DNA of 64,000 bases from Utricularia gibba (Eukaryota > Streptophyta > Magnoliopsida > Lamiales > Lentibulariaceae). Positions 24,633 to 36,318 of the stretch are shown in pieces. The position numbers and the translations under genes were made by a program. Position 1 is the first letter of the stretch. Each line of letters opens with the position of its first letter. The stretch covers positions 2,542,001 to 2,606,000 of the forward strand of contig CM007989.1 of the NCBI GenBank assembly GCA_002189035.1. The letters are read 5' to 3'. A model generated the notes under the pieces. That model did not search any database, was not told where the DNA came from, and saw only the letters and a program-made list of their open reading frames with translations.

Positions 24633-27155
24633 TCATTGTCTCTGCTTGTTTTCTATCTTGAGTTGAACCTTCAGTTTTTTGCCACCTAACTGATACCCAT
24701 TCATTGTGCTGATGGCGCTCTGTGCTGCTGCTGGTGAATCATAACTCACAAATCCTGCAAATGAAAGTTAAGGATGAGAAATCGCCACAGCGAATTCCCA
24801 TTGTCAAGGAGCTCATACCGAAGCATTTGCTTGCACCAGTTGCTTTGTCAACAAAGACTTTCGCACTTAGTACCCTGCCAAAACGCTGAAATGCGCTGGC
24901 GAGCTCCTCATCCCCAAACTCCTGTGGGATATGGTAAATAAACAAGTTGGCTCCAGGGGGCCTGCTTTGTAAAAAAATTGACCATGTGTAAGAATTTGGT
25001 GAAATAACAAAGAGCAGAACAGAGCAGCAAAATCAATATGCTAGCTTTCTGTTGACCTTCCATTTGGCCCCCGGAACTTGATCCAACACCGGAAGGTGAT
25101 GCAGACTGGCTATTTGCTGCGTGAGGTGACAAGGAATTTACAGACATTCCTGACCGATTGCTCATGATTCCTCCAGAATAGGAGAATGGGTATTGAACAC
25201 CAGGCAAAGCTGGATAACTAGATCCAACATAATTTGCAGGTGGCACAGCATACTTTCCTGGGCTCATTCCAGGCGAAAGACCAGGTCTTAGACCTCGCAT
25301 TGTGCCCCCCTGATATAACGGTGAGACCATATTGGCGAAGGCATGTTGGCTCTGCATCACTGGTAGGCGATAATGAAAGAGTCCATAATGCCCTGGAGTC
25401 TAGGAAGGTGAGAAGCATCTATCAATCTGCCTTCAAACTAAATAACAGTACCAAAAGAATACATCCATAAAACACAAGCTACACAAAAATATAATTCTAA
25501 TGCCTATTATATTGCAGAAACAATGGCTTACCTGGTAACTACATCCATTATATGAAGGCATATGACTCATGGGGAGTGCACCAACCAAAGATGGACGCTG
25601 TCTGATTCCAGTAGTGTGAAGACTGGAGGCCTGCGAGAGGGCTTTTTGTGCCTTCCGAGCCAATCTTTCTTTTTCTGTATCAGCCCATTTGACCACCAAG
25701 GGAACCGTAGAGCCCTGTTCAGAGGCCGAAAGTGTTACATCAAGGAAATACAAATTTAAAGAGGGATGCTTATTTAAACCAACAAGGAGTCTGATAACTT
25801 TTTTTCCCACCAGAATTAGTACACTACAAATGCTGGCAATCATGGCGATTAACAGCCTATCAATCACACGAGATAATGACATCTAGAAGAAGGCTTATAA
25901 ACTTTCCCTTATGAAGTCAAATGCAAGGCTGTAACGAGTTTTTTACGTGATCATCAATTGGAAGGTTGCTGTGCACACCTCAATCTTATGGATACCGTTA
26001 AGTGCTTCAATTGCTGCAACAGCCTCTTCCTTTGTTTCAAATTTTAGGAAAGCACAACCTGGGAACATTTGAAATCATTTGTTAAATTGCAACTCCAAAT
26101 TTTAGTCAAACTGCATCATTCCAATAAAACATGCATTGGAAGCTTAACAGGATTCACCTTTGCTAGTTTGCTGAGAGCCTCTTAAAAATTGCAACTCCTT
26201 TATTATCCCATATTTAGAAAACAGAGCAGAAACCTCATCATCAGAAACATTTTTGGGAAGCATTCCAATGAAAAGTTTGTGCTCTGAAAATTTATTTCCA
26301 TACAGATTAGCTATAAACCAGAGCGTTAGATGAAAAACTAAATAAATAAAGAATACAGCCCAAATAATACAAACAAAGGCAGCACATATCTCACCTAGCC
26401 TCTCCAACTCTCCATCCGCATACTTCACTTGCAGTGGGCTTGATGCCTGGACAGGGGGGAAAAAGTATATGCCCTCTAATTAACAGGAAAAAAAGGAGCA
26501 CCTAGAACTGTACGGTCGATAGGATACATCCAAGTTATCTTTTTTATTTCTCTCTGTGTTTTTTTGAAATTGGTACTTTCCTGGCTTGTACAATGAAATG
26601 TGGTTGAACTTCAATAACCCCCAACTTCAACATAGTATGTTGATGCAAACTAGAACAAGCAAGCATCAAAAGACCTGTTGCCTACCAACATGTGCTATAG
26701 TCCCAGAAAGGCATTAGAAAGGTGGGGAACAACCTTGCTAGCCTCACCGATCTATGTTGATGCATTAGAAAGTTAAAAAACGTAACTATACCAACCCCAG
26801 GCAGCGTTTTCTTATCATGAAAGATATTTATTGCCTTCTCAGCTTCCTCTCTAGACGGACAAAACAGAAAACAACAGCCTGCAAGTCACCCCAATCCACA
26901 ATTAAAGATACTTATCAATCATAAATTTCAATAAAACAAGTTAAAACACCCTTGGAATCGCACATTGCGATTTCCACATAAAGTTACTGAAGCATAGCAT
27001 GCAATGAGACCTCGTGAAGCACGCGTCACTCTATCCTTGATTATGTTGACTTCGTTGGCGACTATAGACTCCTGGAACATTCGCAACAACTGCGATTCCG
27101 TCATTTGCTTAGGAACTTGACCCACGAAGAGCTTGACCCTCTCACCTTCCGCCAT
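24633..27155 (-). CDS. BRN1: BRUNO-like / CELF RNA-binding protein with three RRMs
   Basis: RNA-binding regulator; Arabidopsis BRN1/BRN2 bind SOC1 mRNA and repress it. Nine exons: 27011-27155, 26796-26878, 26395-26446, 26158-26283, 25979-26058, 25532-25714, 25057-25399, 24819-24961 and 24633-24754. RRM1: [20 protein letters not shown]2: [20 protein letters not shown] with [14 protein letters not shown] as RNP1. A Gly/Ser/Pro-rich linker follows ([18 protein letters not shown]). RRM3: [20 protein letters not shown] with [17 protein letters not shown], ending KLKVQLK plus a short polar tail. The exon 7/8 join is one base short: the new exon begins G then C5 where C6 is needed for the expected Gly-Pro-Pro-Gly. 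This is another probable C-run loss. Confidence 0.92.
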
Positions 27156-28104
27156 TACTCAAGACCCAATTTTTCTCGGTTCTGTATGCAGAGTTCGCCG
27201 TAATGGTGAACGGTGATCTGTGAAAAAAATACAGTTGAATTTGACGCGTTTAGTTTATTTCCTTGCGGGTGAGGATATTTTGGGAATTATATAATAGGAA
27301 ACAGTTTGATTGCAATTTAATACGGCAGCAATAAAACACACTCTATTTGGATTTATTTACAGGTATGCCAGGGTGGAAGGCACAAAAATTACATTGGAAG
27401 GGTATGGGTAAGGAGGGTAAATCAGTGAAAACACAGAGGGGGTGTATTAATATGACAGGCTGTCCCGCCAAGCCTGACGAAAATATGATGGTGGGCCCGG
27501 TCATGGCCCATTTACAGTTCATCATGGACCCAACCCCACAGAATCTGCCCGGCCCGGCCCATAAGATACTACCGATTGCCCGGGGGTCTGTAGAGAAATT
27601 CCTTCACTGTGGAACTTGCAAGGAAAATAACGGATTTTTTTGCTGCTTCGCTTTCTGATCTTCATCGTCTTGCCCAGGTTTTGTGTTTTTTGTGTTTTTC
27701 TGACTGCATTTTTATGTTATTTGAATGTGTTGTGAATCTGTTGCGCCGATTCTATGTTCTCGCATCTGGGTTCGGGTATCTTCGATTTTGGTCTGGTATT
27801 TTTCGGACACTTTTAACTCACTCACGATTCCTTAAGTTACGCTCTGGAAACTAGCTGATGCACGTATTTTTTCTGCGTTTGGGATTGTCTTTGGAGGGGT
27901 AGTGAGCGATAGGGAAATGAGCTGAGTTGCAGCTGTTCCTTATTCTTTCGCTTTGGAGTTTTTTGTCCTTTAAGCCATGAGTGGTTGGAAATTTGAACCG
28001 TATTCATTGACTTGCTTTTTCAGAATGCGGGCTACAAGCACAAAGATAAATCTGCGTTTTGGTTAAGATAAAAATCGACTACAGATTGCAGCCGCAGCAT
28101 AAAG
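27156..28104. promoter_or_regulatory. Divergent promoter region, BRN1 / FolD
   Basis: The two genes start outward from here. GGGCCC, GGCCCA and GGCCCGGCCCA elements lie at about 27490-27570, a site II-type cluster that can serve both sides. FolD probably has a 5' UTR intron from 27678 (CCAG/GTTTTG) to 28023 (TTTTTCAG/AATG). The stretch after 27600 is therefore likely transcribed on the + strand. Confidence 0.5.
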
Positions 28105-29557
28105 ATGTCTGATTCCGATCATAAATCAGCCGTCGTGATCGATGGCAAGGCAGTAGCCCAGACAATCCGGTCTGAAATCGCCGCGGAGGTTCGCCGTCTG
28201 TCACAGACACACGGCAAGGTAGAGGCAGAATAAGTCTCCCTTCGTTTTCTTTCATTTTCAGTGTTACATTGAAATGAATGCCTCGTTTGAGATTTCAGGT
28301 CCCAGGTCTAGCGGTGGTTATCGTAGGGCAGAGGAAGGATTCACAGAGTTATGTATCCATGAAAAGGAAAGCGTGTGCAGAAGTAGGAATCAAGTCTGTC
28401 GATTTGGATCTCCCCGAGGACATTTCAGAATCTGATTTGATAACTAAAGTCCGCGAGTTGAACGCAGATAATCAAGTTCATGGTTTGTTGCTGCTACCTT
28501 TCTTGCCTGTGTTTGGATTAGGGGAGCATTGATACCTTTCATTTGTTTGCTGCACTACAGGAATACTGGTCCAGCTTCCTCTACCCACGCATATCAATGA
28601 GGAGAATATCTTAAGTGAGATATCACTTGAGAAGGATGTTGATGGGTTTCATCCTCTAAACATTGGCAAGTTGGCTATGAAGGGCAGAGATCCTTTGTTT
28701 GTACCTTGCACTCCTAAGGTTATCCCTTTGCTTTTCTTCGTGTTAACTGCTTGTTTAAACATCACATTCGTTGATAAATGACAGGTTGGCTGTTTGTTCC
28801 TTGTGTTGAAGTAAGATATGGAGTTGATTACTTACGATGCCCATTTGTAAAACAGGGTTGCATGGAGCTGCTATCGCGTAGTGGTATTAGTGTAAAGGGA
28901 AAAACGGCTGTTGTCGTAGGCCGAAGCAACATTGTTGGTTTACCAGTTTCACTGCTTCTTCTTAAAGAAGATGCGACTGTTACTGTAGTCCATTCGCGGA
29001 CAAAGGATCCAGAGAGCATCATCCGCCAAGCCGACATTGTTATTGCTGCAGCTGGAAAGCCCATGATGGTAAGTAAAGCCAAAAGTTATTTGTTTCTTAA
29101 AGTATTCTCTCTTTAGCCTCTCAATGAAACTTCCAAACCCTTCGTGAAATTTCTTGAATGTACTTAAAAACATGAAATCAAGGTACTTCAAAGCGTGATC
29201 AATGCTAGTTTTAGATTTGCATCTTGAGATTTTGGCATAAAAAGACGGGTTCAAAGCTCTTTCATTTGTGGTTTCCCAAGTTTTCCGTCAGCTATTGATG
29301 TACTGCCTCATCATTTACAGATCAAGGGTAGCTGGATAAAACCTGGAGCAGCAGTGATTGATGTGGGAACTAACTCTGTGGCTGATGCAAGTAAGAAATC
29401 TGGCTACCGGCTCGTTGGCGATGTAGACTTTGAGGAAGCAAGCAAGGTTGCTGGCTGGATAACTCCCGTGCCCGGTGGTGTTGGACCAATGACTGTTGCA
29501 ATGTTACTCAGCAACACACTGGATAGCGCCAAGAGAGTTTTTGCAGGGAGCAGCTAA
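28105..29557 (+). CDS. FOLD2: Bifunctional methylenetetrahydrofolate dehydrogenase / methenyltetrahydrofolate cyclohydrolase
   Basis: Interconverts 5,10-methylene-, methenyl- and 10-formyl-tetrahydrofolate with NADP; supplies one-carbon units, including for purine synthesis. Five exons in phase, 301 aa: 28105-28218, 28299-28482, 28561-28718, 28856-29068 and 29321-29557. It starts [19 protein letters not shown] without a transit peptide, pointing to the cytosolic form. Key blocks: [18 protein letters not shown] with the catalytic Tyr and Lys, [44 protein letters not shown] (nucleotide site), [11 protein letters not shown], and [17 protein letters not shown] near the end. All motifs are intact. 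The FOLD2 name is by cytosolic type, not proven orthology. Confidence 0.93.
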
Positions 29558-29952
29558 TCTGTACGCTACACATGCCTGTGATGGTTTGGTTCAAAATTCA
29601 AATGCTTGTTTTTGTTTCTTATTAACTGAAGAAATTTGGTAAATTACAGTTCATCCATGTATGTGGAGGGGAGGTTGGAAACCGACACGTGCGTTATTGT
29701 TGATTTGCACATAATTATGTTTTCCATGGCTATCCATGTCTGAAAACCAATGGTCTGGAGAACAACTGCAACAATGAAAATTGTCACCCAATACTTAAAA
29801 GTGCCATAAATTTACTTCAGATTCTACTAGAACTCGACTATGATTACAGGTAACCAAGAGAGACCAAGGAATTAAACACGCGTTTCTTTGGCAACCCCTT
29901 TCGTAGCTAGATAAATCATTGTCATCGCCATTCAGTTTTCGTTCCCGGCAAA
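29558..29952. other. Spacer between FolD and fibrillin genes
   Basis: 395 bp between two + strand genes. It must hold the FolD 3' UTR and the fibrillin promoter. No element stands out. Confidence 0.5.
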
Positions 29953-31827
29953 ATGGGTGCGCTTCCTGGAGTTATTCCGACTCTGTCTTATGGCGTACAG
30001 CTTGGCCCATCAACTGGACGAAGACCCAGATTTCTTGTTCCTCTGTCTTCCGCGGCTACTTCCTCTGCGCCGGTTGTCACTCGGGTACTTTTTTTTTTTT
30101 TTTTAATTTCATTGCTTTCTGGTTTCAGTTGGTCTGAGTTATTTCATTCAGGGCTCTGAAATGGAGCTGGAGAATCGGAAATTCGAGCTGCTTAGAGCAG
30201 TTTTGGATACTCAGCGGGGCCTTGTTGCTACTTCCAGTCAGCGATCCTCAATTGAGGAGGCTATGGTTTGTACTAAATTATTCGCAGTCCATGAATCCCG
30301 TCTGTATATACATAAATGTTTTTGCTTTATTGCTTGGTGGTTGCCACTGTTATGAAGTATGATGATATTCTCTTTTATTGTGTCAATGGTTGTTTGATCA
30401 AGGATTTGGGGTATTAACTATGATGAATATAGATTGGCTTGAAAACTTGGTTTATAAGGACGTGTTTCCAACGCCATACTCATATGTGAATCAGTGCTGT
30501 ATTCCCTCTAACTCATGCATGAATAAGGAGTATGGATTGTTATGATGATGCTCCTGCAGGTTAACGTTGAAAGTTTTGACCCGGGGAATCCAATCAATTA
30601 TCGCCAATTGGACGGGACATGGCGTTTGCAGTACACATCTGCACCTGATGTCCTCATTCTCTTCCAAGCCGCTGCTAGTCTTCCTTTCCTTAATGTATAT
30701 GTTTTGAAACCTGAGCTTATCATATATCCAGCTTCGTGTTAATCCACGCTTTGCTGAATCCTGAAGGTGGGTCAAGTGTTTCAAAAATTTGAATGCCAGG
30801 ATCAATCAAACAAAGGCATCGTTCGTAACATTGTGCGGTGGAGTGTACCAGGACTTCTGGAGGTAGTTTCTTTCTTTTCTTTTCTTTTTTCCCTTGAGAC
30901 AGGTACTTTCTCAAACCTGTGTTTGAGCTTGAAATCTATTACAGTTTTCTGAAACCTTCTTTACCTTGTCTGTACTTATCTTTAGCATCATAAGATAGTT
31001 CCTCGTATACTAGGATCAAGAAGGCGCCTCTCTTGTAGTCTCCGCAGACTTTTCAGTTGTCTCAAAGCGTAACATCCAGCTTGAGTTTCAAAAGGTTAGT
31101 AATTTCACCATGTACTTGTAGGTGTTTTTTTTTTGTAGAAACAAGGAGTATTACAATTTACAGGAAAAATCATATGACAGTTTTAAGACACTGTAATATC
31201 TGAAAAGTTCTCTTTATCAGGTGGCAGTGCAGAGCATAAGCATTAGCGAAGAGCTTCAAGCCTTACTTGCTCCAGCATTACTCCCTCGTTCCTTCTTCAA
31301 CTTACAGGCAATATGACAGTGCCCTCCTTTTGCTTCTGATGAATAGCTTTTCATCCCGTCTCCAGCATTACTCCCTCGTTCTTTATTCTGCTTTAGTAAC
31401 ACATACATATGAAGATGCATGCATTGAAGTAATCCCTGTAGTAGAGATGCATCAACCTAGATTCTGCTAAAACAAATGAACGTAAGCCATGCTTTCGTGT
31501 TTCTAGATCAACATCTGAATCCATCATCACAAGTATGCTATTCTTCAGCTGTAACAATGTGCATGATTCTCAAGGCACACTTCCATTTTGCAGGTCTTGC
31601 AGTTCATCAAATCCTTCACCGCCGAAGTCCCAGTAACAACTGCTCCAAGGTAAAAACCATGATCTGCATTTCCCATTCGTTTCTTTTGATATCCCGAATG
31701 GTGACACAGACAATCCGTGGGAGGGCTTTACTACTTGTCATTCCTCGACAACAACATGCTTTTGGGTCGTTCCGTCGGCGGTGGTGGTGCTTTTGTGTTT
31801 TCCAGGTCTCAGCCCCTCATTTTGTGA
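29953..31827 (+). CDS. Plastid fibrillin / plastid-lipid-associated protein (PAP)
   Basis: Lipocalin-like structural protein of plastoglobules or thylakoids that binds lipids and quinones. Eight exons in phase, 272 aa: 29953-30084, 30152-30265, 30560-30694, 30767-30862, 31014-31094, 31221-31307, 31594-31649 and 31710-31827. The N-terminus MGALPGVIPTLSYG with Arg/Ser-rich follow-up is a plausible chloroplast transit peptide. Family motifs: NPINYRQLDGTWRLQYTSAP (signature 1), VGQVFQKFECQ, VRWSVPG, and the C-terminal YLSFLDNNMLLGRSVGGGG with SRSQPLIL as signature 2. Intron 6 starts with GC (CAG/GCAATA), and no GT donor gives the family sequence. The same intron carries a 22-bp copy of exon 6. 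Which PAP number it is I cannot say. Confidence 0.88.
31270..31381 (+). repeat. 22-bp direct repeat copied from PAP exon 6 into intron 6
   Basis: CTCCAGCATTACTCCCTCGT (plus TC) occurs at 31270-31291 in the coding exon and again at 31360-31381 in the following intron, 90 bp apart and identical. This looks like a recent small duplication spanning the exon-intron border. Confidence 0.9.
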
Positions 31828-32266
31828 GCAGATTGGAGGAGCATATTTGAGTATGCAGCAGTGCTGTAGCTTTTACCAGGAACTAGAAGATTTTTACCTT
31901 TTCACTGTGCTTGGAACTACATTTTACCATGAAATAGTTCTAAGAGAAAGAAGAATGTTGATCCAAGGTAAACAATCTCAGCATGGGGTTCCATTTACTT
32001 TTTTACTGACAGGGAGGGAAAGGCCGTTGAATGGGCAGGGCTAAAATTGTCATTTAAGGCGGCACTCTGCACGCAAAATAACGGCCTAATTTCTATTGGG
32101 CTTCAATCTTCATCGATCATTTCATATTGGCCCAAAGGGTGTCCCACCCGACGACGTCGTTTTGGACACCGGCGAAAAGCCCTACTACGAAGTCATCGGG
32201 TTCTTAAACCCCGAACAAAAGCCGCCGAAGGTTTCACCGTGATCCAAGGTACTCGGTCTGTGCGAA
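31828..32266. promoter_or_regulatory. EF-Tu promoter region
   Basis: Between the fibrillin stop and the EF-Tu start, both + strand. ATTGGGCTT (about 32095) and TTGGCCCAAA (about 32127) are site II-like elements, common in promoters of mitochondrial and translation genes. A GACGACGTCG core lies at about 32149-32158. Confidence 0.45.
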
Positions 32267-35200
32267 ATGGCCACTCTAGCTGCGCGGAACACGACTCGAA
32301 AGTGCTTGATGGTAAGCACTTCAGTAAGTCACTCATCGGGCTGCAGAGGATTTGCTGCCTACTCGCCGTCGTCGGTGACTGAGCCGTTGATATCTTCCCA
32401 TCGAGTCTCTAACCCTTGGTGGAGATCCTTCGCCACTTTCACCCGAACGTAAGCTTGTTTGTAGAGTTGATCATTTATGTAAGTCTGTCAATTGGGATGG
32501 TCGTCAGCTTGTCACTCATGTCTAGGATTATATATGGTGCAATGAGTGGAAGCTTTATGTTTTACCACTTATATCGATTGATTGATGCCGATGATCTAAA
32601 TTTTTTTTCTTTTTTGTCGCGTAGTTGGGATTGGTGATGGAGAAGTGTTGTTTAACATTATGAGTATCTACAGGAAACCTCACGTAAACGTGGGAACTAT
32701 CGGGCATGTTGACCACGGAAAGACTACTTTGACTGCAGCAATCACAAGGGTAAAATTAAAGCTAGTGAATGGATCTTTGTTTCATGAAACTTAAAGCATT
32801 CGTATATCTATGTCGTCCCTTTGTAAGCTGGCATCTGAAATTTGAATTTCATGGGGCAAGGTGTTGGCAGAAGAGGGAAAGGCTAAAGCCGTTGCATTTG
32901 ATGAAATCGACAAAGCTCCTGAAGAGAAAAAGAGGGGAATTACCATTGCGACGGTTAGCTTGTCTTTTATGTCTTTGGTGTTTCTCAAAGATAGAACTTA
33001 AGCCTACGGTGATGATGCAGGCCCATGTAGAATATGAAACTGCAAAGAGGCACTATGCTCATGTGGATTGCCCTGGGCATGCTGATTATGTTAAAGTGAG
33101 ATGTATAATCTTCTTGTTCTGTTGTACGTATTTTAACCATGTAGTTACCATTTGTTAACACTGGTATGCTATTCTTTTTTTAAAAAAATTAAATTCGCAT
33201 GTTAAAGATGCATAATCTTCTTGTTATGTATCAAGAAAGATGCCCCATCATGTTTAGTAAGAAATGTTGAATCATTTGTATTTCATTATGAACATTGAGG
33301 TGCTTGCTGCTCGGCTGTCTACCTTTTTGGAAAAAGTCTTAGTACTATATGAATACATCATGGTTTCCTCTCACAGAACATGATTACTGGAGCTGCTCAA
33401 ATGGATGGAGGCATTCTTGTTGTATCAGCACCTGATGGACCAATGCCTCAAACAAAGGAGCACATCCTTCTTGCACGCCAGGTGATTGATGAAAGTGAAT
33501 TGAGTCTAAAAAGATGGAAGTGTGTGATAATTTATCAGACAATATCTTCTTCCTGACCACTTTTTTTTTTCCGTCTAGGTTGGTGTTCCATCACTGGTAT
33601 GCTTCCTTAATAAAGTGGATGCTGTTGACGACCCGGAATTGCTCGAACTTGTGGAGATGGAATTACGGGGTATGACAAGATTTCGTGTGTTTTGAATATG
33701 GATCTGCGCAATTTACTGAAAGATTTGCTTTCATCTTGTCATCGAACCACAGAGTTGCTTAGCTTCTACAAGTTCCCTGGTGATGAAATTCCAATTATCC
33801 GTGGATCAGCATTATCTGCCTTAGAGGGTACGAATGAAGACATTGGGAAGAAGGCTATCTTAAAATTAATGGATGCTGTGGATTCATATATCCCTGATCC
33901 TGTTAGGCAACTTGACAAGCATTTCCTTATGCCCATTGAAGATGTTTTTACCATCCAGGTTAGTGGAAATTATCTCTTTTATTCTCAAACAGCAAGATGA
34001 TTGACAGGCATAACGTCTCTTCTCCATAAATGTTGTGGATTCATGTATCTCTTTGTTTCTTTTATTGCCCTTTTTGAGGTAAATATACCAAATCTATAGA
34101 ACTCAATGTTCTTGTGTGTCTCATTTTTCTGATATGACTTGTAATTATTCCAGTGTTCAATTTAGTTTTTGGTACTGTTAAATGCATACAATAAACGAGA
34201 TATTGAAGTTGACAGCATCTATCAATCATGGTTTTCCTTGAATGTGGAAAGCTCTGCACTTGTGAATGCAAATAATGAGGTGTGCTTTTATCTTGGACAC
34301 TAGGGACGAGGTACTGTCGCAACTGGACGTGTTGAGCAAGGGATAATCAAGCCTGGTGAAGAAGTGGAGATTTTGGGACTCTCCCAGGTCGTTTATAAGT
34401 ACACTTGTGATTTCTTGACTTGTTTTTTTTCTTCTTTTCCATGTCTTCTATGTTGAGCCATTCACTGCCTCCAGTCCTCATGTGCATGAATGTGCGCCTT
34501 CTTTATCTCTCTGAATTAGACAACGTTTACTAATTAAGTTGCTTCTTACCACAGAACAAATTGAAAACCACAGTCACAGGCGTTGAGATGTTCAAGAAAA
34601 CATTGGACTATGGCCAAGTGAAATTCTTATCCTTGTTTATCAACCTGGATAGAATCTTCTGTTTACTGTCAACTTACACATTCTTCCTCCTAGGCGGGCG
34701 ACAATGTGGGATTGCTTCTGCGTGGCTTGAAGCGAGATGAGATACAAAGAGGAATGGTCAGTTTTTTTCTGTTTGCATTAGCTGATACATTGATCTACTA
34801 TCTCCTTGCTGATGATTGTTCATATTATTTATTGGCTGCGTTAACATCCTAATATACAGAGCCTTTCTCTGCTGACCATCATGCTGTTTGGCCTGAGTAG
34901 ATACCCCACTCCATTGTCTCTATTTCATGAGATCATCTGAAGTATCTCGGCATTCTTACTAGACAAGCTGCGTCTAATGACTGTCTTTTTACTGTTTTCT
35001 TATTGGTGGTGAAGGTTGTTGCAAAACCTGGAACTTTAAAAACGTATACCAAATTCGAGGCAGAGATTTATGTTCTCACAAAAGAAGAAGGCGGTCGTCA
35101 TACAGCATTTTTCTCAAACTACAGACCCCAATTTTACATGAGAACGGCAGATGTCACTGGTAAAGTTGAGTTGCCAGAGAATGTGAAGATGGTCATGCCA

Positions 35201-35440
35201 GGGGACAACGTCACTGCTGTTTTCGAGCTGATATACCCAGTTCCCCTAGAAGCAGGTTTTTGCTATGTCCCGAATTTTCATCCTTTTTTGGCAATGCAAT
35301 CTCTTTCCTGTGATCCTCATTGTATTGAACAAATCTTTATACACGAATCTGTTTTCCATGCAATTCCAGGACAAAGATTTGCTCTCCGGGAAGGTGGTCG
35401 AACCGTCGGTGCCGGAGTCGTTTCAAAGGTTATGAGTTGA
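32267..35440 (+). CDS. TUFA: Mitochondrial translation elongation factor Tu
   Basis: GTPase that brings aminoacyl-tRNA to the ribosome. Twelve exons in phase, 449 aa: 32267-32448, 32674-32749, 32861-32953, 33021-33095, 33377-33481, 33579-33669, 33753-33958, 34304-34387, 34555-34617, 34694-34756, 35015-35255 and 35370-35440. The N-terminus [19 protein letters not shown] is Arg/Ser-rich and acid-free, a mitochondrial targeting peptide. G1 is GHVDHGKTT, switch I RGITIAT, G3 [11 protein letters not shown]4 [11 protein letters not shown] and G5 [10 protein letters not shown]. Domains 2 and 3 follow ([41 protein letters not shown]), ending [17 protein letters not shown]. The many-exon layout and sequence fit the mitochondrial rather than the plastid gene. 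Confidence 0.95.
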
Positions 35441-36318
35441 GATGCTTTGGTAGCCCTGTAGTTTCTTCTCAGGCCATCGCAAAGTTGATGAACAAGGTAA
35501 TTCATTCTTGAGTTCTTTGGAAGATTTTCAAGGCAGCTCATAAGAAAAATTTGTTTGGAGATATGCACACAGTCCATTGGACTATCCTCTTGGCTCCTTC
35601 CCCGAGCTCTTATTTTGCATCCACCAGACCAGCACAGCACAGCAGCACATAAAAATGCCTACTAGTTGAGTTTAGGGATCGGTTTAATCCGAATTCATGA
35701 TTTTTTGAGTTTATTTTAATAATTTTTTATACAAACAATAAAATTTAAATAATTATGTTCATTTTTAATAATATCTTTATAACAACACATGAAATATGAA
35801 AACGGTGTCTGGCCCGTTGCTGGTGGCCTCTCGATATTATTTATGGGTCGGTCAAAATATCAATTTTTTAATGTTTAATTATTTAAATTTACTAAAACAA
35901 TTACAGCTGGACTGCTGTGCGGCGCATCACAGTTTTATTCCTAGACCCCACAGCAGGGCGGTGACGTGGGCTTATTTGATTGGTGGTGACTGACTCAGTT
36001 GGACGTTTTCCCAGGGGTATATATCACGATTGGACAACTTCCGGGTATTTTCGATGCTTTTTTTTTTCTCCCCATCCCGTCATGCGAAGAAGAAGCTGCC
36101 GGCTATCGGAACCCTAAATCGCATCTTACCCCGCCCAATTTCACACCTTGGTTCAACTCAAATTTTTGATCATATCGATTTGGGTCCGAAACCCTAATTT
36201 GGTACTCGTTTTGTGGGGATTTTGGCCCAGATCCGACTTTCGTTTTGGGAATTGTGTCTCGTGTTTCACAGTTTTGTGGGATACCCATAATAGGGTGAGA
36301 ATTGGATTGTTGATTTGG
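35441..36318. promoter_or_regulatory. EF-Tu 3' end and BPM promoter
   Basis: AT-rich after 35700. Two telo-box cores lie just before the BPM start: ACCCTAAAT near 36111 and AAACCCTAAT near 36189. A TATA-like GTATATATC is at about 36017. The likely transcription start of BPM lies between 36040 and 36110. Confidence 0.5.

Noticed and set aside
24412-24666. 84-codon + strand frame near the BRN1 3' end
   Set aside because: Overlaps the end of BRN1 on the other strand and has no domain.
35441-35640. - strand frame overlapping the EF-Tu end
   Set aside because: Antisense to the last EF-Tu exon and its 3' UTR.
36100-36200. Possible interstitial telomere repeat
   Set aside because: Only two single ACCCTAA cores 80 bp apart; these are promoter telo-boxes, not a telomeric array.
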